A stretch of 64,000 nucleotides of DNA from Ponticaulis sp. (GCA_002692725.1 NZLU01000017.1:186001-250000), one strand, 5' to 3'; counted from the first letter of the stretch, positions 36,005 through 45,423 are shown. Program-made: numbers and translations. The notes: generated by a model not told the origin, from the letters alone.

Positions 36005-36424
36005 GTGTTGAAATCCCTAATTCCTCATCTGCGTGCCATTTACGGCGTTGCTGCCGTGTTCATAACGCTGATTTTCCTTCAGGCTGTTGCCTATAAGGCC
36101 AGTCTTGAGTTTGGTGACCTGTCCTATGTGTTCGGCGCTGTCGCATTGACTATGCTTGCCGTTTTATATGGCGCTCGCTGGGAGGGGCTGGCCTTTCCCT
36201 CCATGATTTCCATGACATTGAGCTTTGGTTTGGTATCAGGATTCACCAGCGCAAACTGGTTTGTGCGCCGTATTCTTTTCGATATTCAGACGCCGTTCGA
36301 TCAGTCCGAGGTGCGAAACGCCGTCATTGTCTACGTCATCCTACCGCTGGTGATTGCATCCATTCTTCTGCCGCCGATCATACGTTTTGCAAGGCAGGAC
36401 AAAGTCGCGGCAGACGTATTCTGA
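36005..36424 (+). CDS. Four-helix membrane protein of unknown function
   Basis: The 139-residue protein is almost wholly hydrophobic, with four predicted membrane helices (about 12-32, 40-60, 66-85 and 107-125), short loops and a basic C-terminus. A GTG at 36005 and a TTG at 36008 are both possible starts, with GAGG just upstream. I do not recognise the family. It lies between tadC and the TadD-like gene, so a link with the pilus is possible but not shown. It is convergent with the TadD-like gene, 7 bp apart. Confidence 0.55.
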   Translation: MLKSLIPHLRAIYGVAAVFITLIFLQAVAYKASLEFGDLSYVFGAVALTMLAVLYGARWEGLAFPSMISMTLSFGLVSGFTSANWFVRRILFDIQTPFDQSEVRNAVIVYVILPLVIASILLPPIIRFARQDKVAADVF

Positions 36425-36431
36425 TGCCCGA

Positions 36432-37247
36432 TTAGTTCTGCGTACCGCGCAACGCTGTATAGCGCCGCGCTTTCGGGGTCAGCATTGCTTTGAAATAGTC
36501 GATATTCTGATCAACCAAATCGTCAGGCAGGTCAGACGCGCCAACGGCTCGGGCTTCATCAAACTTGCCTTGAACACTCAGAACCAGCGCCAGATTCTGA
36601 CGTTCGCGTGTGCCTGCTTCCGGTTGGATAACGGCGCGACGTAGCATCATTTCGGCTTCATCGGTTTCGCCGGTCAATACGAGAGACAGGCCAAGATTGG
36701 ACAGCGCAGCGGCTGAATTCGGCTCTGTCTGGAGAACACGGCGATAGCTGGACTGAGCCTCCCGGTGACGGCCGGTCTGGTCATAGGCAACGCCAAGGGC
36801 AACCAGAATTGTGTGATCGTCTGGATTGAGGTTTGTTGCGCGCCGGAGCACATCGGCTGCCGTGGCGGGATCTCCCGACGACAGCAAGGACTTCCCGAAC
36901 AGAGTGAGCAGTTCGACATTATCCGGAGCCAGAGCCAATGTCTGCGACGCCACTTCAGCGGCACGTTGTTCGCTGCCGATTGCGCGCAGGGCTTTGGCAA
37001 ATTCTGTTGCCGCTTTCACATCTCCCGGACTTTTCTCGTATTCGAGACTCCAGAAGGTCGCCTGGGTCATCGGGTCCTGAAGCTTGATTTCTTCGCGCTG
37101 CTGATCGGTTGCGCGCATCAGCGTGCGGTCTTTTACAGCAGCTTCATAGGCAAGCTCTTCTTCGGTCGGGGCGGTGGTTGCGCATGCGGTGACACCGGCG
37201 GTCAGAAGAAGTGTGAGCAATACACGCGGCGATCTCAGATCTTGCAT
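36432..37247 (-). CDS. TPR lipoprotein, TadD-like
   Basis: The 271-residue protein is a predicted lipoprotein (lipobox VTAC, Cys22) with at least four TPR motifs: ATEFAKALRAIGSEQRAAEVA, LLTLFGKSLLSSGDPATAAD, ILVALGVAYDQTGRHREAQS and ALSNLGLSLVLTGETDEAEM (in part). This is the architecture of TadD, needed for secretin assembly in Tad systems. The ATG at 37247 has CTGGAG ten bases upstream. It lies at the end of the tad cluster on the opposite strand, which supports the assignment. Confidence 0.82.
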   Translation of the reverse strand: MQDLRSPRVLLTLLLTAGVTACATTAPTEEELAYEAAVKDRTLMRATDQQREEIKLQDPMTQATFWSLEYEKSPGDVKAATEFAKALRAIGSEQRAAEVASQTLALAPDNVELLTLFGKSLLSSGDPATAADVLRRATNLNPDDHTILVALGVAYDQTGRHREAQSSYRRVLQTEPNSAAALSNLGLSLVLTGETDEAEMMLRRAVIQPEAGTRERQNLALVLSVQGKFDEARAVGASDLPDDLVDQNIDYFKAMLTPKARRYTALRGTQN

Positions 37248-37397
37248 AATGAACTCCAGGAATTTCGTTCGAACAGAATCTCTCGATTGCCTCAAGGATT
37301 GGTTAAGACCTCATGAAATCAGAATTGTTCCGCGTTGAGGCTTTTGATCCAATCCGAATGCCCCACATATCAATCCAGAATGATTACGGAGTGCCCT

Positions 37398-38771
37398 ATG
37401 TCAGAGTCGTATTTTCTCGCTTCTCACGATGCGCCCACGCCAGTTGATCTGGTGCTGGAGAGCGATGTCGAGGCTTACGTTTCTGCGCAGTCGGAATACT
37501 CGCGGACATTTCTGACGTCTGAGGGGTTCAAGGGCGGTGCAGGCGAGATTATCCGCCTGCCGGATATGACGGGCAAGGTCTCCCGCATTGTGTTCGGCCT
37601 GGGTGCGGCAAAGGATGGATTGGCGCTCGCGGCTTTGTCTTCAGGCCTGAAAGGCGGCGCTTATCGGTTCGACTTCGTGCCGGAAAGCGTAAACAAGACT
37701 ACGCTTTATGTCGCCTGGGCCGATGGCGCCTATAAATTCACCCGTTACAAATCGCGCAGTCATGAGCTGCCTCAATTGGTCATTCCCGACGAAACTGAGC
37801 GCGAGAACGCGACCAGAATTGCGGCCAGTATTGAGCTTCTGCGCGATCTGGTGAACACACCCGCGCAGGATATGTCACCAAGCCTTCTGCAGGCGGAGAT
37901 GCAGGAGCTGGCAGACGCGTTTGGCGCAAAACTCTCCGCCATTGTCGGTGATGAATTGCTGGATCAGAACTACCCGATGATCCATGCCGTCGGTCGTGCG
38001 GCTGATGATGAGCCGCGTCTGCTTCACCTCAGCTGGGGCGATGAAAGCCGACCAAAACTCGCGCTTGTCGGCAAGGGCATCACCTTTGATACGGGTGGCC
38101 TCGATCTCAAAACAGGCGGTTATATGCGCCTGATGAAAAAGGATATGGGCGGCTCAGCGCATGCGATCGCACTGGCGCGTCTGGTGATGGCGCACAATCT
38201 GCCGGTTCATCTCAATCTTTATATTCCGGCCGCAGAAAATGCGATCGGTGCCGGCGCCTTCCGTCCCGGTGATGTGCTCACCAGCCGTAAGGGGCTGACG
38301 GTCGAGATCGACAATACAGACGCTGAAGGTCGGCTTGTGCTGGCCGATGCGCTAACCCGTGCCCAGGAAGAGGGCGAGCCGGATCTGCTGATAGATTTTG
38401 CAACCCTGACCGGTGCCGCGCGTGTGGCGCTCGGCCCGGAACTCGCGCCGTTCTACACAGATGATGAAGCGCTCGCACTCGCCATCGAAAAAGCCGCTAA
38501 GGCGGCTCAAGACCCGGCCTGGCACATGCCGCTGTATATGCCCTATGAGAGTATGCTGAAAAGCTCCATTGCGGATTTCCAAAACTCAGCCTCCGGCCCG
38601 ATGGGCGGGTCCATCACGGCAGGCCTCTTCCTCAAGAAATTCGTCGAGATGGAGAGCTGGGTGCACTGGGATGTCTGGGCGTGGCGAAACGCGAAATACG
38701 GCAATCCTGAAGGAGCGGCGGCCTGTGGCCTCCGCGCCATGTTTGAGGTGGTGAAAAACCGTTACGGCTGA
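37398..38771 (+). CDS. Leucyl aminopeptidase (M17 family)
   Basis: The 457-residue cytosolic enzyme removes N-terminal residues using two metal ions. The M17 signature NTDAEGRLVLADAL is present, together with GKGITFDTGGLDLKTGGYMRLMKKDMGGSA (in part), which supplies the metal-ligand Lys and Asp residues. The N-terminal macro-like domain is recognisable but diverged. I chose the ATG at 37398, with GGAG six bases upstream. It abuts the convergent DUF2207 gene. Confidence 0.93.
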   Translation: MSESYFLASHDAPTPVDLVLESDVEAYVSAQSEYSRTFLTSEGFKGGAGEIIRLPDMTGKVSRIVFGLGAAKDGLALAALSSGLKGGAYRFDFVPESVNKTTLYVAWADGAYKFTRYKSRSHELPQLVIPDETERENATRIAASIELLRDLVNTPAQDMSPSLLQAEMQELADAFGAKLSAIVGDELLDQNYPMIHAVGRAADDEPRLLHLSWGDESRPKLALVGKGITFDTGGLDLKTGGYMRLMKKDMGGSAHAIALARLVMAHNLPVHLNLYIPAAENAIGAGAFRPGDVLTSRKGLTVEIDNTDAEGRLVLADALTRAQEEGEPDLLIDFATLTGAARVALGPELAPFYTDDEALALAIEKAAKAAQDPAWHMPLYMPYESMLKSSIADFQNSASGPMGGSITAGLFLKKFVEMESWVHWDVWAWRNAKYGNPEGAAACGLRAMFEVVKNRYG

Positions 38772-40478
38772 TTACCAGCCGCCGCCGCCTCCACCGCCGC
38801 CTCCGCCACCAGAGAAGCCGCCCCCGCGACTGCCGGAACTGGAGGAGGGGGCAACGGATGCTGTTGCAACGCCTGAGGTGATGGCGCTTTCCATGGATCG
38901 GGTCGCGCTGTGCAGGGAGTGGCCCATGAAATGTCCGCTGCTCCAGCCCGGGTTATAGGCCTGAGCTTCGGTTGGCAGGACTTTTTCGAAATACTTTGTC
39001 CATGGCTTTTCGACATTCAGTGCGATGGCATAGGGCAGGAGTTGTTCATACCGGTCTTTAGACATAGCCGGAGGCTGATTGCCATGGACATCGGCCATGT
39101 TCATCTGCGCTTTTTCCGCTGTCTCAAGATAGAGCCGCAGGCCGGCCACGGCTGAACGGGCTTTGGCCCCCTTGGGGGTGCGCGCCGGCATGAAATACAT
39201 AAACGCCAGATTGACGAGGATCAGCGCAAGCACGCCAAGCGAGTGCCAGCTTGTCCAGGTGATTGTCGAGCCGATGGCGATGATAAAGGCGATCACGCAG
39301 AAAATGGCCGCAATGATGATATAGGCCGTGTTCCAGCGGAAATAGGGTGCGCCATATTCGCGGGTGATGTCGGATTTGAAGGCTTTGTAGCTTTCGGCAA
39401 AACTGGAATCGTATTTCTCGCCAAAGGTCCGCTCGCTCTGGCTGGTCAGGAGCGAATTGTAGAGTGTGTGCTGGTGGGCGGCGATGCGGGAAGAATTTGT
39501 CGGTGTTTCCTTTGTCAGCGTCACCTTTTTCTTCTCTGTCTTGAGGTTCAGATAGCCTTTGACAGCGAGGTCAACGAGGCTCGCCGTAAAGGCCTCATTG
39601 CCCTTGTAATTGCGATAATAAATCATGTGAGCAGCCGCAGGAGAGATATCCGATGGCGGCTCGTAATGCGGGAAAGTGGGGAGTTTCGCCGCGTCCTGTC
39701 CCACGGTCTGCCAGGACCGGTAATAGAAGAAAAAGACGCCCAGAAGAGTGAGTCCGAGGATGCCGAGGCCGAAATATTTCTGCCAGAGCAGGCCGAATTT
39801 GTCGCCGAGCGAAGGCGGGTCGATGACGCCCTTCTGGAGGCTGACAGAGACGGTCAGACCTTCGCGGCGCGCAAGAGGTTCTGTGGTTTCGAATACGATT
39901 TCCTGCCCGGATTGTTGGGCAGTCGCGTTCCGACCAGACTGGCCGTAGCGGCCGGTATAGCCTTGTAAATCCGTGACGCCCGCGCCGTCTGGCAGGATGA
40001 TCCGTGCGCTGGCCGCATCGATTGGAAAGGCCCAATAGGTGCCGGTCACATTCCAGTAGAGCTCGTCATGGGTCTCGAAATAACGGATCTGGTTTCCGAC
40101 ATGATATGTGATTTCATAGGTCTGCCGGGTACCGCGCGGCAGAAAGACATCTTCATCGCCGATGCGGATGGTGTAGGCATTGCCATTCTTCTGGACGACC
40201 CAGGGTTCCTTTTTGCCATTTCGGGTGATGCGTTTGACATCATAATCATACCGATAGGTGTCGTCGTGATCATCCTTATAATATCGCGGCAATTCCCGGA
40301 AAATGCCGCGCCGGATCTCCTGACCTTCTGCCGTGACGGTGATAGTCTCGGTGACCAGAATGTCGCCATCTGTTTCGACCTCAATGGCGACATCAAAACT
40401 GTGAATGCGCTCATCAGCTGAGGCGGCGAGGACGCCAAAGAAGGCGAGCAGCGAGAGGCAGGCAAGTCGGATCGACAT
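38772..40478 (-). CDS. DUF2207-family membrane protein
   Basis: The 568-residue protein has a signal peptide, an extracytoplasmic beta-rich DUF2207 domain (SFDVAIEVETDGDILVTETI, RRGIFRELPRYYKDD, YWNVTGTYWAFPIDAASARI in part), a membrane segment near 235-255, a cytoplasmic region, two further membrane helices near 375-425 and a C-terminal SRGGGFSGGGGGGGGGGGW tail. The family is of unknown function and is often next to LemA, as here: it follows lemA by 4 bp. It is expected in the inner membrane. Confidence 0.85.
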   Translation of the reverse strand: MSIRLACLSLLAFFGVLAASADERIHSFDVAIEVETDGDILVTETITVTAEGQEIRRGIFRELPRYYKDDHDDTYRYDYDVKRITRNGKKEPWVVQKNGNAYTIRIGDEDVFLPRGTRQTYEITYHVGNQIRYFETHDELYWNVTGTYWAFPIDAASARIILPDGAGVTDLQGYTGRYGQSGRNATAQQSGQEIVFETTEPLARREGLTVSVSLQKGVIDPPSLGDKFGLLWQKYFGLGILGLTLLGVFFFYYRSWQTVGQDAAKLPTFPHYEPPSDISPAAAHMIYYRNYKGNEAFTASLVDLAVKGYLNLKTEKKKVTLTKETPTNSSRIAAHQHTLYNSLLTSQSERTFGEKYDSSFAESYKAFKSDITREYGAPYFRWNTAYIIIAAIFCVIAFIIAIGSTITWTSWHSLGVLALILVNLAFMYFMPARTPKGAKARSAVAGLRLYLETAEKAQMNMADVHGNQPPAMSKDRYEQLLPYAIALNVEKPWTKYFEKVLPTEAQAYNPGWSSGHFMGHSLHSATRSMESAITSGVATASVAPSSSSGSRGGGFSGGGGGGGGGGGW

Positions 40479-40482
40479 GGGC

Positions 40483-41046
40483 TCAATCCTTAAACGAGAC
40501 GTCTGGCAGAAGCCGGTCGACCTGCTCGATTTCGAAAAATTCCCGCGCCGTGAAGCCGAATGGTCCGGCCATCAGGACAGCCGGAAAGGTCTGAATCGCG
40601 GTGTTGTATTCCCGCACCGCGCCGTTGAAGAAACGGCGGGCATAGGCGATTTTGGTTTCGGTGTCGGATAACTCGCCCTGCAACTGAAGGAATTGTTCGT
40701 TGGCTTTGAGGTCAGGATAGGCTTCGGCCAGAGCAAACAGGCGCGACAAGCCCTGGCTGATTGCGCTTTCAACGGCTTCCCGGTTGGCATCCGGAGCAGA
40801 GGCAGCCAATGCATCATTCCGCCGCTGGATCACCTCATCCAGAACGGTTTTTTCATGCGCGGCATAGCCTTTGACCACCTCCACAAGGTTCGGAATGAGG
40901 TCAGCCCGACGCTTGAGCTGCACATCGATATCCGCCCAGCCATTGTCGACCATCTGACGTTTCGCAACAAGATTGTTGTAGAGCGCGACAAGGCCGATCA
41001 GCAGCAGAAAGATAATCGCTACGGTGACATAAAGCGGAATATTCAT
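40483..41046 (-). CDS. LemA family protein
   Basis: The 187-residue protein has an N-terminal membrane helix (PLYVTVAIIFLLLIGLVALYN) and a helical coiled body with VKRRADLIPNLVEVVKGYAAHEKTVLDEV and ETKIAYARRFFNGAVREYNTAIQTFPA (both in part), which are LemA hallmarks. The ATG at 41046 follows GGGGAGGA. LemA and DUF2207 genes are often paired and their combined function is unknown; here they form a two-gene unit. Confidence 0.93.
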   Translation of the reverse strand: MNIPLYVTVAIIFLLLIGLVALYNNLVAKRQMVDNGWADIDVQLKRRADLIPNLVEVVKGYAAHEKTVLDEVIQRRNDALAASAPDANREAVESAISQGLSRLFALAEAYPDLKANEQFLQLQGELSDTETKIAYARRFFNGAVREYNTAIQTFPAVLMAGPFGFTAREFFEIEQVDRLLPDVSFKD

Positions 41047-41177
41047 GGTGCGTCCTCCCCGATCAGCCCATTGCTGGTCCTGTGCCAACTTAAACGCGCC
41101 GGTATGGCCCCACAAGCCCATGAACAGGGGAGGTGAAATGAGCCAGTTTCATGCGAAGCAATTGGTCGCGGGAAAAC

Positions 41178-41205
41178 AAAAAACCCCGGCCGGAGCCGGG
41201 GTTTT
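41178..41205 (-). terminator. Intrinsic terminator of the BI-1 family gene
   Basis: AAAACCCCGGC (41180-41190) pairs with GCCGGGGTTTT (41195-41205) across CGGA. Read on the minus strand, the stem runs into TTTTTTGTTTT, a classic intrinsic terminator about 25 bp after the stop of the BI-1 gene. It should also isolate the lemA unit. Confidence 0.85.
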
Positions 41206-41229
41206 CTCGAATTGGAGTTTTAGCTTCGC

Positions 41230-42021
41230 TTATTCGCGAGATGCCAGCAGCATCAGAACAAAGCGGAACATGTTCACGAACATGATGAAGAAGTTGAGTG
41301 CGCCCCAATTCGTCATCACGGCGAGGCCACGCTGGTCGCCTGCGAACTGGTAATAGCCATGTTTCAGCTGTTGGGTTTCCCAGGCCACAAGAACGGCAGA
41401 CAACAGCGCAAAACCACCTGAAATCATCCATTCCATGCCGCCTGAATGCTCGATCAGACCGGTCATTGGCAGGATCATATAAACGATGGACACAGCAAAC
41501 AGCGCCCAAAGGCCCATAATGGCGAATGTACCAAGGGCCGTGAGGTCACGTTTGGTTGTGTAGCCCCAGAGCGACAGCGCCGCAAAGGACGTCGCTGTAA
41601 TCAGGAAGGCTTTGGTGATGGTGGCGAAGTTGAAAGATTGTTTGATGCCGCCAAGGGTCGACATGCTCATGCTTTCAGACGCCATATACATGTAATAGCC
41701 AAAGCTGAGACCGATGAGGGTCACCACGGCCCAATAGATAAAGCCCGTCGCGACCGGCGATGGGTTTTTCATGAAAAACATAGAGCCGATGATCAGCGCT
41801 GGTGGACCAAAAGCGATCACGAAGGCCAATGGGCTGAACAGAACAATGTTGCGCACAGGTTCAACCGTACCGGCGATCAGCGCAAGAATACCGGCCAGGG
41901 CAATGCCGAGAGCCAGCTTATTGTAGACGCCCAGCATGAAGCTGCGCAGGCCTGCATCAACGGATGCATCCATAGTGCCAGCGGACGCGCGGCCTGCTTG
42001 AGCGAAATTGAAATCGTTCAT
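41230..42021 (-). CDS. Bax inhibitor-1/YccA family membrane protein
   Basis: The 263-residue protein has seven predicted membrane helices and the family pattern: LRSFMLGVYNKLALGIALAG near the start, FITATSFAALSLWGYTTKRD and NWGALNFFIMFVNMFRFVLML at the end (in part). BI-1/YccA proteins are inner-membrane proteins, some linked to FtsH regulation or to calcium leak. The ATG at 42021 follows AAGGTGA. It is a single-gene unit with its own terminator. Confidence 0.92.
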   Translation of the reverse strand: MNDFNFAQAGRASAGTMDASVDAGLRSFMLGVYNKLALGIALAGILALIAGTVEPVRNIVLFSPLAFVIAFGPPALIIGSMFFMKNPSPVATGFIYWAVVTLIGLSFGYYMYMASESMSMSTLGGIKQSFNFATITKAFLITATSFAALSLWGYTTKRDLTALGTFAIMGLWALFAVSIVYMILPMTGLIEHSGGMEWMISGGFALLSAVLVAWETQQLKHGYYQFAGDQRGLAVMTNWGALNFFIMFVNMFRFVLMLLASRE

Positions 42022-42143
42022 TATTTCACCTTTTGAGGTCAGCCCGCACAATTGCGGATTTCCGCAAATATGAGGCTGTGGATATCGTTTTGCAAGAAAA
42101 ACCGGTGTCAGATAACGCCGATTTTAGGAGTCTTAATTGTGAT

Positions 42144-42213
42144 TTTGCTCGGGCGTGTCTTTCCCCTTCGGCTCAATGCCCTGCGCCCGCGCTTTGCTTG
42201 TGACGCCGCGAAT
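42144..42213. repeat. Family A-related repeat upstream of rimP
   Basis: It opens with TTTGCTCG (42144-42151) and ends with GCTTGTGACGCCGCGAAT (42196-42213), identical to 12498-12515. It lies in the 345-bp gap between the BI-1 and rimP genes, which holds no gene. About 100 bp separate it from the rimP leader hairpin. Confidence 0.5.
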
Positions 42214-42316
42214 GGGCACGTTTAGGCCAAGACAGCTCGCGAATGGAGATCAAACTCTCCACTCGACATCCCGCCCTAAACCAACTATGTATCCAGAAAT
42301 CGCTAATTTCGGATAG

Positions 42317-42346
42317 CGGCGGCTTGGGGAACCAGGCCGCCGTTTT
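42317..42346 (+). promoter_or_regulatory. Leader hairpin before rimP, possible attenuator
   Basis: CGGCGGC (42317-42323) pairs perfectly with GCCGCCG (42336-42342) across a 12-base loop and runs into TTTT. This terminator-like structure lies 20 bases before the rimP start, inside the presumed leader. A conserved 'rimP leader' RNA is known from alphaproteobacteria; I cannot confirm it by alignment. If real, it could control the whole rimP-nusA-infB message. Confidence 0.5.
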
Positions 42347-42366
42347 CCGTTCCTGGAACCCACACA

Positions 42367-42948
42367 TTGATCACGATCAAAGCCATTGAAGAGCGCATTC
42401 TGAAAGCCGTTACTCCTGAAGCGGAGTCGATGGGGCTTGAGGTTGTCCGCATTCGCATGATGGGCGGCCGCACGCCGACCCTGCAGATCATGGTTGAGAA
42501 GTCTGAGGGCGGCACGGATGTGGAAGATTGCGCGAGCTTTTCGCGCGCCATCTCGCCGCTGCTTGACGTTCATGACTTTGTGGACGCGAAATACCATTTA
42601 GAGGTTTCAACCCCGGGCATTGACCGGCCACTGACCCGAGCGAAGGATTTCGCGGCCTGGATCGGGCATCTGGCCAAGGTTGAGCTGCAAATCCCGATTG
42701 AAGGCCGCCGCCGGTTTCAGGGTGAGATCACCAGCGAGAATAATGGCGTGGTGACACTGCAACTGGATGATGGTCTCGAGCTTGAGGCTGAAGTCGACGG
42801 GATGAGCAAGGCAAGCCTGGTGCTTACCGAAGAACTGATTTCCGCGGCTCAGGAGATGGGCGATCTGCCCGATGCTGAGCAGGGCGGCTTTGACGAAATA
42901 GAAGAAGAGGGCGATGAGCCCGACACAATAGAGGAAGATGAGCGATGA
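42367..42948 (+). CDS. rimP: Ribosome maturation factor RimP
   Basis: The 193-residue protein helps mature the 30S subunit. The motifs VRIRMMGGRTPTLQIMVEK, DVEDCASFSRAISPLLDVHD and YHLEVSTPGIDRPLTRAKDF (in part) are diagnostic, followed by the SH3-like C-terminal domain and an acidic tail. The start is a TTG; no ATG lies before the conserved N-terminus. It overlaps nusA by four bases, so the two are coupled. Confidence 0.95.
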   Translation: MITIKAIEERILKAVTPEAESMGLEVVRIRMMGGRTPTLQIMVEKSEGGTDVEDCASFSRAISPLLDVHDFVDAKYHLEVSTPGIDRPLTRAKDFAAWIGHLAKVELQIPIEGRRRFQGEITSENNGVVTLQLDDGLELEAEVDGMSKASLVLTEELISAAQEMGDLPDAEQGGFDEIEEEGDEPDTIEEDER

Positions 42949-44744
42949 ACGCGATTGGCGTTTCGGCAAACCGACTTGAGATTCTGCAGATTGCAAACGC
43001 AGTCGCAGCGGAAAAGAGCATCGACAAGGAAATCGTCATTGAGGCGATGGAAGAAGCGATCCAGAAGGCGGCTCGCTCTCGCTATGGCGCTGAGCATGAC
43101 ATTCGCGCCAAGATCGACCCAAAAACCGGCGAGCAAAAGCTCTGGCGTGTTCAGACGGTTGTTGAAGATGAAGAGCTGGAAGACGAAGTTCAGCAGCTGA
43201 CCCTCGAACAGGCGCGTGAGATCGAGCCTGAGATCGAAATCGGCGGCGAAATCCGTGAAGAGCTGCCGCCATTTGATTTTGGTCGTGTGGCTGCGCAGAC
43301 GGCGAAACAGGTCATCATGCAGAAGGTTCGCGATGCAGAGCGCGAGCGCCAGTATGAAGAATACAAAGATCGTGTCGGCGAGATCATCAACGGCATCGTC
43401 AAGCGCGTCGAGCATGGCCACATCATTGTGGACCTTGGCCGCGCCGAAGGCATTATCCGCCGCGGCGACAGCATTCCGCGCGAAACGTTCCAGAATGGCG
43501 ACCGGATCCGCGCTTATCTCTATAAGGTGAGCCGCGAGATGAAGGGCCCGCAAATCTTCCTGTCGCGTGCGCACCCTGACTTCATGGTCGCCCTGTTCGC
43601 GCAGGAAGTGCCGGAAGTTTATGAAGGCGTGATTGAGATCAAATCCTGTGCCCGCGATCCGGGCTCACGGGCAAAGATCGGTGTTTACTCCAATGATGGC
43701 TCGATCGACCCGGTCGGTGCCTGTGTCGGTATGCGCGGTGCGCGTGTGCAGGCGGTTGTTGGCGAACTCGGCGGCGAGAAAATCGACATCATTCCATGGA
43801 ATGATGATGCCGCGACCTTCATTGTGAACGCACTTCAGCCAGCTGAAGTCTCCAAAGTCGTTCTCGATGAAGACGAGCAGCGTGTTGAGGTTGTGGTCGA
43901 TGACAGCCAGTTCCCACTGGCGATTGGTCGTCGCGGCCAGAATGTGCGTCTGGCGTCTCAGCTGTCTGGCTGGCAAATCGACCTGATGACGCTGACCCAG
44001 GATTCCGAGCGCTATCAGCGTGAGTTCCAGGAGCGGACAGCTCTGTTCATGAAGGCGCTCGACGCGGACGAAACCCTTGCTCAGCTGCTGGCCTCTGAAG
44101 GCTTTGAGACGGTTGAAGAGATCGCTTATGTTGAGATGGACGATCTGGCGAGCATTGAAGGCTTCAATGACGAGATCGCCGAAGAGCTGCAAACCCGTGC
44201 GAAAGAATATCTCGAAAAGCTCAATGAAGAGCTGGACGCGAAACGCAAGGAACTGGGCGTTGAAGACGGTGTTGTCGAACTCGAAGATGTGACCCTGCAA
44301 ATGGCAGTCATCTTTGGTGAGAACGACATCAAAACCCTTGAAGATGTTGCGGGCCTCATTCCTGACGACCTGACGGGCTGGCGCGAGCCATCGAAAGAGG
44401 GCGGCGGTCGTGAGAAGACGATCTTCCAGCCAGGTCTTCTGCCGAAAGGCGAGATGTCTGCCGAAGATGCTGAGCTCTTCATTATGCGCACGCGTCACCA
44501 GGTTGGCTGGATTGATGATGAGGCGCTTGCCGAAGTCGAATCTAAATTCGCCGAAGAGCCAGAAGAAGAGATCGCTGAAGGTGAGGATGATGGCCTGACC
44601 GAAGAAGAACGCGCTCTGATGGCGCTTGGCGATCTGTCGGGTGACGCACTCGATGAAATTGCTGAGCTTGACGAGGCCGATTTCTCCGAAGCTGACGACA
44701 CAGATATCGAGGAGGGCGCCGACGATGACGCAGAGCCTCGATGA
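42945..44744 (+). CDS. nusA: Transcription termination/antitermination factor NusA
   Basis: The 599-residue protein has the RNA polymerase-binding N-terminal domain, an S1 domain (IINGIVKRVEHGHIIVDLGR), two KH domains (VGACVGMRGARVQAVVGELGG and PLAIGRRGQNVRLASQLSGW), then helix-hairpin-helix-like repeats (AQLLASEGFETVEEIA, in part) and a long acidic C-terminus. It controls pausing, termination and antitermination at rRNA operons. It overlaps rimP upstream and the YlxR-like gene downstream. Confidence 0.97.
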   Translation: MNAIGVSANRLEILQIANAVAAEKSIDKEIVIEAMEEAIQKAARSRYGAEHDIRAKIDPKTGEQKLWRVQTVVEDEELEDEVQQLTLEQAREIEPEIEIGGEIREELPPFDFGRVAAQTAKQVIMQKVRDAERERQYEEYKDRVGEIINGIVKRVEHGHIIVDLGRAEGIIRRGDSIPRETFQNGDRIRAYLYKVSREMKGPQIFLSRAHPDFMVALFAQEVPEVYEGVIEIKSCARDPGSRAKIGVYSNDGSIDPVGACVGMRGARVQAVVGELGGEKIDIIPWNDDAATFIVNALQPAEVSKVVLDEDEQRVEVVVDDSQFPLAIGRRGQNVRLASQLSGWQIDLMTLTQDSERYQREFQERTALFMKALDADETLAQLLASEGFETVEEIAYVEMDDLASIEGFNDEIAEELQTRAKEYLEKLNEELDAKRKELGVEDGVVELEDVTLQMAVIFGENDIKTLEDVAGLIPDDLTGWREPSKEGGGREKTIFQPGLLPKGEMSAEDAELFIMRTRHQVGWIDDEALAEVESKFAEEPEEEIAEGEDDGLTEEERALMALGDLSGDALDEIAELDEADFSEADDTDIEEGADDDAEPR

Positions 44745-45423
44745 GTCTGAAAATCTAGCCGACGACATCGACGCGATGGATGACGGGCCGGAGAAGAAAC
44801 CCGACGGCTCGCCATTCCGACTGTGTCTTGCTACGCGGGAGCGCCTTCCGGCCTCCCGTATGATCCGTTTTGCCTGTTCGCCAGACGGCGACGTCGTGCC
44901 GGATATCGCAGGGCGTCTGCCCGGACGTGGTGTTTGGGTCAGCTGTGACAAAGAGGCGCTTCAGGGCCTGATAACGGCCAAGGGCGGTTTTTCCCGTGGG
45001 TTCAAACGGCAGGTCAAGGTCAGTCCAGACCTCGTAGAGCTGGTCGATTCCCTCCTTTTGCAAAAGTGCATCTCGACAATCGGATTGGCAAAACGGGCTT
45101 CAGCCCTTATCTTAGGGTTTGATCAGGTTCGGAATGAACTGTTGAAACGGCGTCCAGGCTGGCTTCTGGAAGCAAGCGATGGCGCTGATGATGGTCGGAG
45201 ACGGCTCCTGGGGCTGGCTGTTGCGCAGTACGAGCGCGTACGCGTTGCAACAGCCCTAAAATCGTCTGAATTGGGCGCGGCTGTGGGTCGTGACCGGGTC
45301 ATCCACGGTCTGTTAAAGACGGGTCAGTTCACAGATGTGTGGACAAAGGACTATCGCAGGCTGTACGAGTTTCGCCGAATGGTCGGCGATGAGTGGTATC
45401 CTGAGACAGTCGGGAGCAATTGA
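44725..45423 (+). CDS. YlxR (DUF448) and L7Ae-like RNA-binding fusion protein
   Basis: The 232-residue protein begins with an acidic leader and a YlxR/DUF448 domain at about 35-95 (RLCLATRERLPASRMIRFA and LPGRGVWVSCDKEALQGLI), then an L7Ae/YlxQ-like domain (LLQKCISTIGLAKRASALIL) and a variable C-terminus. Both modules bind RNA and are separate genes in Gram-positive bacteria. GGAGGG lies eight bases before the ATG at 44725, which overlaps the nusA end by 20 bases. It sits between nusA and infB as in most alphaproteobacteria. Confidence 0.88.
   Translation: MTQSLDESENLADDIDAMDDGPEKKPDGSPFRLCLATRERLPASRMIRFACSPDGDVVPDIAGRLPGRGVWVSCDKEALQGLITAKGGFSRGFKRQVKVSPDLVELVDSLLLQKCISTIGLAKRASALILGFDQVRNELLKRRPGWLLEASDGADDGRRRLLGLAVAQYERVRVATALKSSELGAAVGRDRVIHGLLKTGQFTDVWTKDYRRLYEFRRMVGDEWYPETVGSN

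Noticed and set aside
43665..44951. Long minus-strand frame opposite nusA
   Set aside because: It shadows NusA and the YlxR-like gene and reads as low-complexity Phe/Leu-rich sequence without a family match.
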